The notes beneath the pieces were generated by a model, which had not been told where the DNA came from, did not search any database, and saw nothing but the letters and a program-made list of their open reading frames with translations. DNA of 64,000 bases, taken from contig CAYMRD010000014.1 in assembly GCA_964392775.1 (NCBI GenBank), positions 1-64,000 of the forward strand, read 5' to 3'. Below are positions 26,856 to 35,745 of the stretch, piece by piece. A program made the position numbers and the translations under genes. The first letter of the stretch is position 1. Every line of letters starts with the position of its first letter. This DNA comes from UKL13-3 sp964392775. GTDB lineage: Bacteria; Bacteroidota; Bacteroidia; UKL13-3.

Positions 26856-27536
26856 ATGATTAGCGCAAATATCCATAAAATATTAGAAGAAATACCTGCC
26901 GGTGTAAAATTGGTGGCAGTGAGCAAAACCAAGCCTGCTGAGGCTGTTCTGGAGGCATATCAGGCCGGGCAACGTGCATTTGGCGAAAATAAGGTGCAGG
27001 AGATGGTAGGCAAATACGAGCAGTTACCTAAAGATATCGAATGGCATTTGATCGGTCATTTGCAAAGCAATAAGGTGAAGTATATGGCTTCGTTTGTACA
27101 TCTTATTCATTCAGTGGATTCACTGAAATTGCTGGAAGTGATTAATAAGGAAGGCGCCAAGCACAACCGAGTAATCAACTGCCTGCTGCAGTTTCATATC
27201 GCACAGGAGGAAACCAAGTTTGGTTTGGACTTAGATGAAGCACGCGCTTTGCTTAATAGCGATTCGTTCAAACAAATGAAAAATATCTCCATACAGGGAG
27301 TAATGGGAATGGCGAGTTTTACGGATAATGAATACCAAGTTCGCAAAGAGTTTCGCTCTCTGGTTTCCATCTTCGAATCACTCAAGTCTCAAGTCTTTCC
27401 TCTTTCTTCTCATCTCTCTCCTCTTACATCTCACTTCTCAATTCTTTCCTTCGGCATGAGCGGAGACTATAAGCTTGCCATCGAAGAAGGCTCGAATATG
27501 ATCAGGGTGGGGAGCTCTATTTTTGGAGGACGGTAA
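26856..27536 (+). CDS. yggS: YggS/PROSC-family pyridoxal phosphate homeostasis protein
   Basis: 226 residues of the alanine-racemase-like TIM-barrel fold. The PLP lysine is in LVAVSKTKPAEAV, GENKVQEM and WHLIGHLQSNKVKY follow, and the phosphate site is FGMSGDYKLAIEEGSNMIR. It binds PLP and controls B6 pools. Residues ~176-199 (LKSQVFPLSSHLSPLTSHFS) are encoded by low-complexity DNA of the same family as the adjacent intergenic repeat, an in-frame addition just before the last beta strand. The fold should tolerate a loop there, but function is not assured. Confidence 0.92.
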   Translation: MISANIHKILEEIPAGVKLVAVSKTKPAEAVLEAYQAGQRAFGENKVQEMVGKYEQLPKDIEWHLIGHLQSNKVKYMASFVHLIHSVDSLKLLEVINKEGAKHNRVINCLLQFHIAQEETKFGLDLDEARALLNSDSFKQMKNISIQGVMGMASFTDNEYQVRKEFRSLVSIFESLKSQVFPLSSHLSPLTSHFSILSFGMSGDYKLAIEEGSNMIRVGSSIFGGR

Positions 27537-27578
27537 AGCAATCATCAAAGAAATATCGTATTTATGCATATACTCTGA

Positions 27579-28181
27579 TTGGAAATGAATCGTATTGGCA
27601 TTATTGTTTGTGTTTTGATGTGGGTGTCTGTTGCAGAGGCTCAGCATAAACCCTATGTTAAACCGGAGGCAAACGAAACAGATTTCAGGTATGTCATCAA
27701 AGCCAATATACTGAGTCCGTTTGTGGGCACAGCAACATTTCATTTCGAGGTCAATCAGAATCCCAACAGCAGCTCACAGTTTGAGGTGTTTTATTTTGGC
27801 GGGCAATATTTTGGAGAGCCAACAGGAGTTGAAGGGGTAGGTGCTACCTATAATTACCGTTATTACCTTGTGGGTACTTTTCCAACCGGGGTCTATGTTC
27901 AGCCCTATGTACGTTACCAGACGTATTGGGATGCTTCGCAGATAAGTGGCATACCGCCCATTACCAGCAATACAGGCTCCAGCCGGGTCAATGTATATGG
28001 CGGAGGAATTGTGTTTGGCTATCAGTGGGTTTTTGCAAAACGATTAGCGTTGGATATATTTCTGGGGCCAAATTATAATAAGACTTATCAGAATGGAGCT
28101 CCGGTTCCTGCGGCTGATATTGGTCCGCTATTTTCAGGAGGATTTATCAGAACGGGATGTACTATAGGTTTTGTATTTTAG
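27579..28181 (+). CDS. Secreted DUF3575-like beta-barrel protein
   Basis: 200 residues. A signal peptide (IIVCVLMWVSVAEAQ) is followed by alternating beta strands ending in an aromatic C-terminus (RTGCTIGFVF), as in small outer-membrane barrels. VIKANILSPFVGTATFHFEV resembles the start of DUF3575. The function is unknown. ATG 27585 (MNRIG) is an alternative start. It lies 42 nt after yggS and 11 nt before a related gene, suggesting a small operon of paralogues. Confidence 0.7.
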   Translation: MEMNRIGIIVCVLMWVSVAEAQHKPYVKPEANETDFRYVIKANILSPFVGTATFHFEVNQNPNSSSQFEVFYFGGQYFGEPTGVEGVGATYNYRYYLVGTFPTGVYVQPYVRYQTYWDASQISGIPPITSNTGSSRVNVYGGGIVFGYQWVFAKRLALDIFLGPNYNKTYQNGAPVPAADIGPLFSGGFIRTGCTIGFVF

Positions 28182-28192
28182 CAATCGTAAAG

Positions 28193-28972
28193 ATGAAAAA
28201 TAAAAAAGTGATTATTGGGGTAGCAGGATTATTGCTGTTGCCATGTTTTCAAACACTGGCACAGGAAACTGGAGAGAAGTCAACAACCTTATTGGCCCGC
28301 AAAGAGCATACACAAGCTGTTAAGATTAATCTGCTATCGCCCTTTTATAGCACGGTGAATCTGGCCTGGCAAAAGGTATTAAGCCCCGAAGCCAGTTTTC
28401 AGCTTACCGCTTCGTATACCGATTTTGATTCGTATGGAAGTACAACGGATGAAAGTCCTGATCCGTATAGTCACTCCTCGACTGTTACAAGCGGTGTGAA
28501 TACTATCAATATAAGCATATACAGTGCGGTGAAAAGTCAACGCACACAAGGTTTTACGGTGATGCCTGAGTATCGGTATAATTTAAACGGCAGGGGACTT
28601 AGCGGATTTTACATTGCCCCCTTTATGCGGTATATGTATTATGAATACAGCCGACAGCTTGATAAGAGGGTTGAAGTATCGGTTATGGATAATCAAACGG
28701 GAATGCAAGTAAATTATACCCGCTATCGCGAGAAGGGTTCCGATTTATACACCTACCATTCTCTTGGCTTTGGAGCTACGGTAGGCAAACAAACCATCTT
28801 TAAAAACAAGGTTGCTCTCGACCTGTTTGTTGGGCCTTGTTATTCGTTTGTACTCGCTTCAAATATTGATGTCAAATCCACCTCCGATATAATCATCGGT
28901 TCGGGTATTCCCAATTTATATTTAAGAGGGTACGGGCTTCGTGCCGGATTTACAATCGGTTTGGCCTATTAA
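28193..28972 (+). CDS. DUF3575-like secreted beta-barrel protein, paralogue of the preceding gene
   Basis: 259 residues. A signal peptide (VAGLLLLPCFQTLAQ) is followed by VKINLLSPFYSTVNLAWQKV, which parallels VIKANILSPFVGTATFHFEV of the neighbour, and by VMPEYRYNLNGRGLSGFYIA and FKNKVALDLFVGPCYSF. It ends LRAGFTIGLAY, a typical barrel C-terminus. ATG 28193 avoids overlap with the previous stop; the longer frame begins at 28157 within that gene. The stop overlaps the convergent redoxin gene by 4 nt. Confidence 0.72.
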   Translation: MKNKKVIIGVAGLLLLPCFQTLAQETGEKSTTLLARKEHTQAVKINLLSPFYSTVNLAWQKVLSPEASFQLTASYTDFDSYGSTTDESPDPYSHSSTVTSGVNTINISIYSAVKSQRTQGFTVMPEYRYNLNGRGLSGFYIAPFMRYMYYEYSRQLDKRVEVSVMDNQTGMQVNYTRYREKGSDLYTYHSLGFGATVGKQTIFKNKVALDLFVGPCYSFVLASNIDVKSTSDIIIGSGIPNLYLRGYGLRAGFTIGLAY

Positions 28973-29589
28973 CTTTTACGCCATTTGATGGTGCAACCAA
29001 TCGCCTTTGTGTTATTGGTGGTTATAGGTTTTCCGTTCAACAACGCATCAATGGCATTGCTTAAATAAGCTTCTTTAACGGCTGATGCTTCTTCACTGTT
29101 ATCATCAATAGCTCCAATATATTCAACCTTATTGCCGGCTTTGGTTTTGCTCAATAAAAACACATGAGGTGTGCGGGTTGCTCCATAGCTTTTGGCAATT
29201 TCCTGCGTTTCATCGTACACATAGGCAAACGGATATTGTTTGTCTTTGGCGCGGGTCACCATATTCTCATACGAATCTTCCGGTGAACGGGTTTTATCAT
29301 TCGGGTTAATGGCTATAACCGGAAATCCCTGAGAAGCGTATTTGTTATGCAGTTGAATAATACGTTGCTCGTAAGCTTGTGCAAACGGACAATGGTTGCA
29401 GGTAAATACCACGATATAACCTTTGGCCTTTTGGTAGTCGGCTAACGAAACCATTTTGCCATCTACATTTTTGAGGGAGAAGTCGCGGGCCATATCACCC
29501 ACTTTATAACCTGTGGTTGGGTCGGTAGAAGTAAAGGCGCTGCTTAAAATAACAGTAACGGTAAGCATTAAAGCAATTAATTTTTTCAT
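28969..29589 (-). CDS. Thioredoxin-fold (AhpC/TSA-like) secreted protein
   Basis: 206 residues. A signal peptide (residues 1-20) is followed by a redoxin domain: ARDFSLKNVDGKMVSLADY, then FTCNHCPFA with Cys64 and Cys67, INPNDKTRSPEDSYENM, and the cis-Pro region in RTPHVFLL. The CNHC active site matches the widespread thioredoxin-family proteins of this type rather than a classic peroxiredoxin. It is 4 nt downstream of a TlpA-like gene, so both probably serve envelope thiol chemistry. Substrate unknown. Confidence 0.85.
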   Translation of the reverse strand: MKKLIALMLTVTVILSSAFTSTDPTTGYKVGDMARDFSLKNVDGKMVSLADYQKAKGYIVVFTCNHCPFAQAYEQRIIQLHNKYASQGFPVIAINPNDKTRSPEDSYENMVTRAKDKQYPFAYVYDETQEIAKSYGATRTPHVFLLSKTKAGNKVEYIGAIDDNSEEASAVKEAYLSNAIDALLNGKPITTNNTKAIGCTIKWRKS

Positions 29590-29593
29590 GGTG

Positions 29594-30079
29594 TTATTGG
29601 GTTAAGGGTTTAACAATAGAGTCAAGTTCTTTATAATTGGTTTCGCCTTCTTTAAAAAAGCGAAAATCTTTTTTGCCATTGATGATGAGTGTTGCCGGAA
29701 TGGCTCCGGTAAATTTGCTGTCCACACGTTCAATCCAGCTATTGGGATCACTCTCATTCATTAACACCACTTTTGAACGAATGTTTTTATCAGCCAAAAA
29801 AGGAATCACACGGCTATCAAGCTGCTTGCGAAAATCACAGCTTACCAGAATCACCATTACTTTTTTGTCTTTGTATTGCGCATTTATCTTTTCAAAGTCG
29901 GGTAATTCTTCTACACAGGGTTTACACCAGGTAGCCCAAAAATTGATGATATACGTGGTGTCGCTGTTGTTCTGGCTCATGTGGTTTATCCAGTTACGGT
30001 CCACCATCTGTACCCTTTGTGCCAGTACGGGATAGATACCGGAGGAAATCATCAGCAAACAGAAACAGAGTATTCTCAT
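29594..30079 (-). CDS. TlpA-like thiol-disulfide oxidoreductase
   Basis: 161 residues from ATG 30079. A signal peptide (ISSGIYPVLAQ) is followed by the thioredoxin core INFWATWCKPCVEELPDF with Cys52 and Cys55, a later VSCDFRKQLDS and the cis-Pro motif GAIPATLIINGKKDF. Such proteins reduce disulfides in the periplasm, often for cytochrome c maturation. The longer frame from 30142 would put 21 lysine-rich residues before the signal peptide and is not preferred. It is followed by the redoxin gene after 4 nt. Confidence 0.85.
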   Translation of the reverse strand: MRILCFCLLMISSGIYPVLAQRVQMVDRNWINHMSQNNSDTTYIINFWATWCKPCVEELPDFEKINAQYKDKKVMVILVSCDFRKQLDSRVIPFLADKNIRSKVVLMNESDPNSWIERVDSKFTGAIPATLIINGKKDFRFFKEGETNYKELDSIVKPLTQ

Positions 30080-30125
30080 CGCTGCAAGGTAAGATATTAT
30101 CAGCAACGGTTTTGTCAGTTTTGGT

Positions 30126-30776
30126 TTAGATTTTTTCGCCAAAGCTCAAATCACCGGCATCACCTAATCCCGGCACAATATACCCGGCATCATTCAAGGT
30201 GTCGTCCATATCGGCCAGCCAAAGAGTCGCTTCCGGCAGTTTGTCTTTGATGTAATTCACTCCATCGAGGCTGCCAAGTAAACTTACAATATGAAGTTTT
30301 TTAGGTGTGCCGCGTTGCAAAATGGCCTTGTAGGTCAGTTCAATGGACTGGCCTGTGGCCAGCATGGGGTCGATGAGCAACAGTGTTTTGCCGTTGATAT
30401 CAGGGCTGGCAAGGTATTCAACCACAATGTCAAAATCGTGAGCGTTTTCATGGTGTTTGCGGTAGGCCGAAATAAAAGCACAATCAGCATGGTCGAAAAA
30501 ACTTAATAAACCGTGGTGCATGGAGAGTCCTGCCCGTAAAATGGTTGCTAATACAGGCTGTTCGGCCAGTTGTGAAGAGGTATGGGAACCCAATGGAGTG
30601 GTAATCTCCACATCTTTCCACTCCAGCACCTTGCTGATTTCATAAGCCATAATCTGGCCGATGCGTTCAATGTTTTTTCGAAACCGTGCGCGGTCTGTTT
30701 GGATGCTGGTGTCGCGCAGTTCGGCTACATATTGGTGCAGCAGGGAGTGGTGTTTGTTGAGCAAATGTATATCCAT
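30126..30776 (-). CDS. upp: Uracil phosphoribosyltransferase
   Basis: 216 residues, normal length. The PRPP-binding loop is LLIDPMLATGQSIELT, with the family signature TILRAGLSMHHGLLSFF before it and the uracil-binding end YIVPGLGDAGDLSFG. It makes UMP from uracil and PRPP for pyrimidine salvage. It is divergent from the beta-CASP hydrolase gene. Confidence 0.96.
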   Translation of the reverse strand: MDIHLLNKHHSLLHQYVAELRDTSIQTDRARFRKNIERIGQIMAYEISKVLEWKDVEITTPLGSHTSSQLAEQPVLATILRAGLSMHHGLLSFFDHADCAFISAYRKHHENAHDFDIVVEYLASPDINGKTLLLIDPMLATGQSIELTYKAILQRGTPKKLHIVSLLGSLDGVNYIKDKLPEATLWLADMDDTLNDAGYIVPGLGDAGDLSFGEKI

Positions 30777-30892
30777 GGTACACGAAAATAGGATATAGGT
30801 TTGATTTGTAACGGGATTAGTGGATTTTTGCGCGCATCTTTACCGGGTTGTGCGGTGTGCACAATCGTTTAAAAAGGGACTTTGGACAGATA

Positions 30893-32299
30893 ATGAAATT
30901 AACGTTTTGGGGCGCAGCGCGTCAGGTAACAGGTAGCATGCACATGCTTACGCTGGATAATGGGTATAATATTTTGGTGGATTGTGGGATGAACTACGAG
31001 CAGAAGCGGGAGCTGCACGAAGAAGCTTTTGATTTTCCGTTTCGGCCTCAGGATATTGACCTGGTGATTTTGACTCATGCCCATATCGACCATTCGGGAA
31101 ATCTGCCGGCACTGGTAGACAGGGGATATCAGGGCAAAATTATCTGTACGCCTGCTACAGCCGAGCTCACCAGATTTTTATTGTTTGACAGCGCCAATAT
31201 TCAGTTGCAGGAATATAAAAGCAAACTGGGCAGGGCGCGTATGCAAAAACGCCATCTTGTTCCCAAGCCTATTTATTTCGACCGTCAGGTAGAATTGATG
31301 ACCGACCGCATGGTTACGTGGAATTTTGATAAGCCCTTCGTGGTGAATGAAAATTTGTCGGTGGAGCTGGTTGAAGCCGGACATTTATTGGGTGCTGCCA
31401 GTGTGGTGTTTAATGTAAAAGAAGGTGGTGTCGTTAAACGTGTTGGTTTTACAGGCGATTTAGGACGTAGCAATGCCGAGTTGATTTGTGTACCGCAGCC
31501 CATGAACAACCTCGATTATCTGATTACCGAAACCACTTATGGAGCGCGTACACATACCTGTACCGATACAGCCGATGATGAGCTGATGAAGTATATTGAG
31601 GAAACGATTGTGAAGTTTCGCGGACGGTTAATCATACCGGCCTTTAGCGTAGGCCGGACCCAATCTATTATACATGTGTTGAACCGGTTGGAGAAAGCCG
31701 GAAAACTTGAGGGTATCAAAGTTTTTGTAGACAGTCCGCTGGCCATTAAAACCACGCATGTATACCAAAACCACCCAGAGCTGCTCAATGAAGATGCTAC
31801 CCGTTTTGTGGCCCAACACAAATCGTTGTTCGATTTTGAAGGTCTGCACTGGATTGACAATTACAACGAACATGAGCAACTGCTCAATTATACCGACTCC
31901 TGCATTATTGTTTCGGCAGCGGGCATGGTTGAAGGCGGACGTATACAGGAGCATGTAAAAAACAATATTCAAAATCCGTTCAGCATGATTTTAATTGCCG
32001 GTTATTGTGCCGAAGGAACCCTTGGCTACAGGTTGCTGCAAGGACAACGCAGCATTAGTATCAAAGGGCGAGATTATCCGATTTATGCCAAGATTGCCTC
32101 TACCGATGTGTTCAGCTCGCACCCGGGCCGCGAAGAAATTTTGAATTACCTCGATGCCACCAAAGCCCGCGATGTGAAGAAAGTATTTTTGGTGCATGGA
32201 GATGAAAAGAATCTATTGGCCATGCAAAGCCAACTCCAAGAAATGGGATATAACAATATAGAAGTGCCGTTTGAAACGCAGGTGTTTGAGTTGGGGTAA
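30893..32299 (+). CDS. Beta-CASP metallo-beta-lactamase-fold RNA hydrolase
   Basis: 468 residues from ATG 30893. The metal-binding motif HAHIDH is at 62-67. The beta-CASP domain follows with TTYGARTH, RGRLIIPAFSVGRTQSI, CIIVSAAGMVEGGRI and the C-terminal KVFLVHGDEKN. The layout resembles archaeal/bacterial CPSF-like nucleases (YSH1 type), which cut RNA; no KH domain is present. The longer frame from 30848 begins with a TTG and adds non-conserved residues. Confidence 0.88.
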   Translation: MKLTFWGAARQVTGSMHMLTLDNGYNILVDCGMNYEQKRELHEEAFDFPFRPQDIDLVILTHAHIDHSGNLPALVDRGYQGKIICTPATAELTRFLLFDSANIQLQEYKSKLGRARMQKRHLVPKPIYFDRQVELMTDRMVTWNFDKPFVVNENLSVELVEAGHLLGAASVVFNVKEGGVVKRVGFTGDLGRSNAELICVPQPMNNLDYLITETTYGARTHTCTDTADDELMKYIEETIVKFRGRLIIPAFSVGRTQSIIHVLNRLEKAGKLEGIKVFVDSPLAIKTTHVYQNHPELLNEDATRFVAQHKSLFDFEGLHWIDNYNEHEQLLNYTDSCIIVSAAGMVEGGRIQEHVKNNIQNPFSMILIAGYCAEGTLGYRLLQGQRSISIKGRDYPIYAKIASTDVFSSHPGREEILNYLDATKARDVKKVFLVHGDEKNLLAMQSQLQEMGYNNIEVPFETQVFELG

Positions 32300-32765
32300 G
32301 GAAGGAAATCCGAATAATAAATATGTATATCAAATGCATGGCTTTGTGTATTCTTTGAAACTTCGTGTGTGGCGAGAACTCTTTGCCACTAAGCCACCAG
32401 GACACAAGGATACACTAAGGTTAAATACTACTGGTACGCTTGCGGATATACATTAATGTTATGTATTAGTAAAGTGTTGTTTTTTAGCAATCAGTCAGGT
32501 CGAGTAGCAATTGCTGAGGATTTGTAGAGCATTGCGTATCGAGACCAAACACTTCTCGATACGGCTTGCAGCCTACTCGAAGTGACTACCAACAACATTA
32601 CATTAATACATAACCTACATTAATAAATCTCGAAATTCGAAAAGAGGAAGAATATAAACCGTAAAGGTGAGAAGATTAACCACAGCAAAGGAAGAGCCCG
32701 CGACAACAGCGCGTACTCTTACGATAACAAAATCTACGTATGCACCATCTGCATCAAATTGCACC
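32300..32765. other. Gene-free gap with decayed repeats upstream of the helicase
   Basis: About 466 bp with no credible ORF. It contains a fragment with TTTGCCACTAAGCCACCAGG and, at about 32569-32608, a unit CTTCTCGATACGGCTTGCAG...CTCGAAGTGAC, the inverse of the units at 34104-34367. Confidence 0.6.
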
Positions 32766-32773
32766 TACATTTG
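32766..32773 (+). promoter_or_regulatory. -7 box immediately before the helicase gene
   Basis: TACATTTG fits TAnnTTTG and ends 6 nt before ATG 32780, so the expected transcription start falls at or next to the ATG. This suggests a leaderless or very short-leader mRNA. No TTTG -33 element is visible. Confidence 0.45.
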
Positions 32774-32779
32774 CCCACA

Positions 32780-34099
32780 ATGGAAAATAAACTACCTAAA
32801 GCATTACAAAATATAGGAATTGAGGCGCTTAAACCCATGCAGGAAGCTGCACATAAAGCGATCTTGAAAGATAAAGCCGTTGTGTTGGTTGCACCTACAG
32901 GTTCGGGTAAAACGGTTGGTTTTTTGTATCCATTATTACAATTACTCAATCCAGATATTCAGCAAGTACAATGTTTGATATTGGTTCCTTCGCGCGAACT
33001 GGCTTTGCAAATTGAGCAGGTTTGGAAAAAGATGAGTACTGGCTTTAAGGTAAACGTATGTTATGGGGGGCACTCCTCACAAATCGAAACAAAAAACCTG
33101 AGCAACCCTCCGGCCTTACTTATAGGAACGCCCGGCAGGATTGCTGATCATATTCATAGAGGCAGCTTTTCATTGGACTCGATTCAAACATTGATTTTGG
33201 ATGAGTTTGATAAATCTCTGGAGATGGGTTTTCAGGATGATATGGAATACATCTTTGGCGGATTAAAAAACTTGAACAAAAAAGTATTGGTATCGGCTAC
33301 TCCACTGAATAAGATTCCATCTTTTGCTAAAGTGACTTCACCAACCGAAATAAACTTCACCGCTAAAACTGAAGAGCATATTGATGCATTGAGCATCAAA
33401 CGTGTTGTATCAGAAGATAGAGATAAACTTGATACGCTTGTGCAACTTTTGTGTTCGATAAACAGTGAACCGGCTATTTTATTTTGTAATCACCGCGAAA
33501 GTTGCGAACGAACGTCTGACTATTTTAACAGCAAAGGACTTGTTGCAGGGTTTTACCATGGAGGCATGGATCAGGATGACAGGGAACGTTCGCTTATTAA
33601 GTTTAGAAATGGTACGGTGAACTATTTGGTGACAACGGATTTGGCTGCACGTGGATTGGATATTCCGGAAATGAACCACGTTATTCATATTCACTTACCT
33701 AAACATGAGCATGAGTTTGTACATCGCAATGGACGAACAGCACGTATGCATGCTACCGGAACTTCGTATGTAGTGGTAAGCAGTGACGAAGAATTACCTG
33801 AATATATTGACGATTCAATCGAAACATTGCATTTGAAAGGAAAGGGGAAATTGCCTGCAGCGCCTAAGTTTCAAACCATTTACATTAGTGGAGGTAAAAA
33901 GAACAAGCTCAATAAATTTGATATTGTGGGTTCGTTGATGCAAAAGGGAAACCTCGAAAAAGACGATCTGGGTTTAATAGAAGTAAAAGATTTTGGCTCT
34001 TTTGCCGCAGTTAAATCAAGCAAGGTAAATGCGCTTTTATCAGCCATGAAAGAGGAGAAGATAAAAGGGAAGAAGTATAAGATTGAGGTGGCGCGGTAG
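32780..34099 (+). CDS. DEAD/DEAH-box RNA helicase
   Basis: 439 residues from ATG 32780. Motif I is APTGSGKT (38-45), motif Ia LVPSRELALQIEQ, motif II ILDEFD (a DEFD variant of DEAD), motif III VSATPL, and motifs V-VI TTDLAARGLDIP and HRNGRTARM. It carries a short C-terminal region ending in KIKGKKYKIEVAR, with no long basic tail. It unwinds RNA, perhaps in ribosome assembly or cold adaptation. The repeat cluster begins directly after its stop. Confidence 0.93.
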   Translation: MENKLPKALQNIGIEALKPMQEAAHKAILKDKAVVLVAPTGSGKTVGFLYPLLQLLNPDIQQVQCLILVPSRELALQIEQVWKKMSTGFKVNVCYGGHSSQIETKNLSNPPALLIGTPGRIADHIHRGSFSLDSIQTLILDEFDKSLEMGFQDDMEYIFGGLKNLNKKVLVSATPLNKIPSFAKVTSPTEINFTAKTEEHIDALSIKRVVSEDRDKLDTLVQLLCSINSEPAILFCNHRESCERTSDYFNSKGLVAGFYHGGMDQDDRERSLIKFRNGTVNYLVTTDLAARGLDIPEMNHVIHIHLPKHEHEFVHRNGRTARMHATGTSYVVVSSDEELPEYIDDSIETLHLKGKGKLPAAPKFQTIYISGGKKNKLNKFDIVGSLMQKGNLEKDDLGLIEVKDFGSFAAVKSSKVNALLSAMKEEKIKGKKYKIEVAR

Positions 34100-34103
34100 T
34101 GTG

Positions 34104-34367
34104 TAGTCACTTCGAACATTGGGATGGCTTGAGCGTAGGCGTTCGTATCGAGAAGAGGGGATGTTGATTGGTTGATATGTTAATAGGATAGTCACTTCGA
34201 TTTGAACATTGGGATGGTTGTGGCGTAAGGGTTCGTATCGAGAAGAGGGGATGTTAATTGTGTTAATGATGTTGATTGGTTGATATGTTAATAGGATAGT
34301 CACTTCGAATATTGGGGTGGCTTGAGCGTAGGCGTTCGTATCGAGAAGTGGGAATGTTAATTGTGTT
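34104..34367. repeat. Three tandem units of the GTCACTTCGA...CGTATCGAGAAG repeat
   Basis: Units begin at about 34104, 34189 and 34297. Each has TAGTCACTTCGA, then a variable AACATTGGGATGGCTTGAGC stretch, GTTCGTATCGAGAAG and a GGGATGTTAATTG-type tail. Inverted or diverged single units lie at ~23967 and ~32569. Confidence 0.85.
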
Positions 34368-34449
34368 TGTTCGTCCCACAGGTTTTAGCATTGATCCCCG
34401 TTTTATGTTTAAAAAAGATCTCATTTTTCCCGAAAAGGGGATAAACAAA

Positions 34450-34473
34450 AAAAGCAACCCGAAGGTTGCTTTT
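34450..34473 (-). terminator. Terminator of tRNA-Lys
   Basis: AAAAGCAACC and GGTTGCTTTT flank a 4-nt loop directly downstream of the tRNA on the minus strand. The minus-strand product ends in a T-rich tract. Confidence 0.85.
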
Positions 34474-34474
34474 G

Positions 34475-34547
34475 TGATCCCGCTGGGATTCGAACCCAGG
34501 ACCCCTACATTAAAAGTGTAATGCTCTACCAGCTGAGCTACGGAATC
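34475..34547 (-). tRNA. tRNA-Lys (anticodon TTT)
   Basis: A 73-nt cloverleaf on the minus strand. The acceptor stem pairs GATTCCG with CGGGATC (one G-T pair), the D arm is GCTCAGCTGGTAGAGC, the anticodon loop is CTTTTAA giving UUU, and the T arm is CTGGGTTCGAATCCCAG. The CCA end is not encoded. It is transcribed with its own terminator at 34450-34473. Confidence 0.97.
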
Positions 34548-34684
34548 ATGTTAACGCTAATTGCTGTGTGCTTTCTTTGTTAACGAGGGTGCAAATGTAT
34601 GCAGCTTTTTTTATTTGTCAAATCTTTCCTGAAAAAAAACGTCCTCTTTTATTGGGGTTGTTCATTATGAGGCAATTATTTTTA

Positions 34685-35473
34685 TTAGAGAACTTGAAGA
34701 TTCACGCCCATGGCGTACATCAGTAAAATAACAGCACCCACTACAATCCGGTACCAACCGAAAAACTTGAACCCATATTTGGTCAGAAAGCTGATAAAAC
34801 CTTTGATGGCAATCATCGCCACAACAAAAGCAACCACATTGCCTAAAGTTAAAACAACGAGTTCATCACTGCCAAAAGTATTGCCTTCGCTGATGAACTT
34901 GTACAACTTGTAAACAGTTGCGGCAAACATGGTGGGAACAGCCAGGAAGAACGAAAACTCGGCAGCGGCTTTGCGTGATAGTTTTTGCTGCATACCGCCA
35001 ATAATGGTTGCTGCCGACCTGGAAACGCCCGGAATCATGGCAATAACCTGAAACATGCCAATGGTAAGGGCCTTGGGATAGGTGATCTCATCATTTGTCT
35101 TTTCGGTGTTGAACCACTTATCTACAAACAACAAAACAATACCACCAAGAAACAGAGTGATGCCAACAACAAGCGCATTTTCCAATAAGGCATCAATCTG
35201 ATCATTGAATAGTTTGCCGAACACAGCGGCCGGAATAAAGGCCACCACCAGGGTGAGGTAGAAGTTAAAACTTTGCAAAAACTTACGCCAATACAAAACC
35301 AACACCGAAAGAATGGCACCGAATTGAATGGCAACAGTAAACATTTTCACAAAGTGATTATCGGCAATACCCATAAGGCTGGATACGATAACCATGTGGC
35401 CGGTTGATGAAACCGGCAAAAACTCAGTGATACCCTCTACAATAGCGAGGATAATAGCCTGAAAAATACTCAT
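34685..35473 (-). CDS. uppP: Undecaprenyl-diphosphatase
   Basis: 262 residues, polytopic. The BacA family motif EGITEFLPVSSTGHM is at 13-27 and the second motif is PGVSRSAATI in the middle of the protein. It dephosphorylates undecaprenyl diphosphate to recycle the carrier lipid for peptidoglycan and O-antigen. It begins 3 nt after the DUF3098 stop and follows ftsX-DUF3098, an arrangement common in Bacteroidota. Confidence 0.95.
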   Translation of the reverse strand: MSIFQAIILAIVEGITEFLPVSSTGHMVIVSSLMGIADNHFVKMFTVAIQFGAILSVLVLYWRKFLQSFNFYLTLVVAFIPAAVFGKLFNDQIDALLENALVVGITLFLGGIVLLFVDKWFNTEKTNDEITYPKALTIGMFQVIAMIPGVSRSAATIIGGMQQKLSRKAAAEFSFFLAVPTMFAATVYKLYKFISEGNTFGSDELVVLTLGNVVAFVVAMIAIKGFISFLTKYGFKFFGWYRIVVGAVILLMYAMGVNLQVL

Positions 35474-35476
35474 TGG

Positions 35477-35734
35477 CTAGTCTTTGGATTTGCGCATAAT
35501 GGCCACAATCTCGATGGCAAAACCGGCCATCACCATAATTGGTGCAATGGTCAATTTTGTGGTGCTGAAGATATCTTCTTTACCGGCCATCAAAAAGAAG
35601 CCAAGCACAATCACAACAAGACCTGTCAGCATAAGCATGTAATTTTCTTTGCCGAATGCAAAACTTAATTGTTCGTGTTTAGGAGCAGCACTTCTTGCGG
35701 CTTGTTTTCTTACGGGGGCTTTTTTATCTGCCAT
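35477..35734 (-). CDS. DUF3098 small membrane protein
   Basis: 85 residues. A basic, Ala-rich N-terminus (residues 1-22) leads to FAFGKENYMLMLTGLVVIVL and a second hydrophobic segment (TIAPIMVMAGFAIEIVAIM), giving two membrane helices. DUF3098 is typical of Bacteroidota and usually found between ftsX and uppP, as here; the role is unknown. The gap to ftsX is 11 nt. Confidence 0.9.
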   Translation of the reverse strand: MADKKAPVRKQAARSAAPKHEQLSFAFGKENYMLMLTGLVVIVLGFFLMAGKEDIFSTTKLTIAPIMVMAGFAIEIVAIMRKSKD

Positions 35735-35745
35735 GGTTGTTAGTT

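Noticed and set aside
34040..34457. Minus-strand ORFs with repeating LTYQPINIPSSRYE text
   Set aside because: Direct translations of the intergenic repeat array, not genes.
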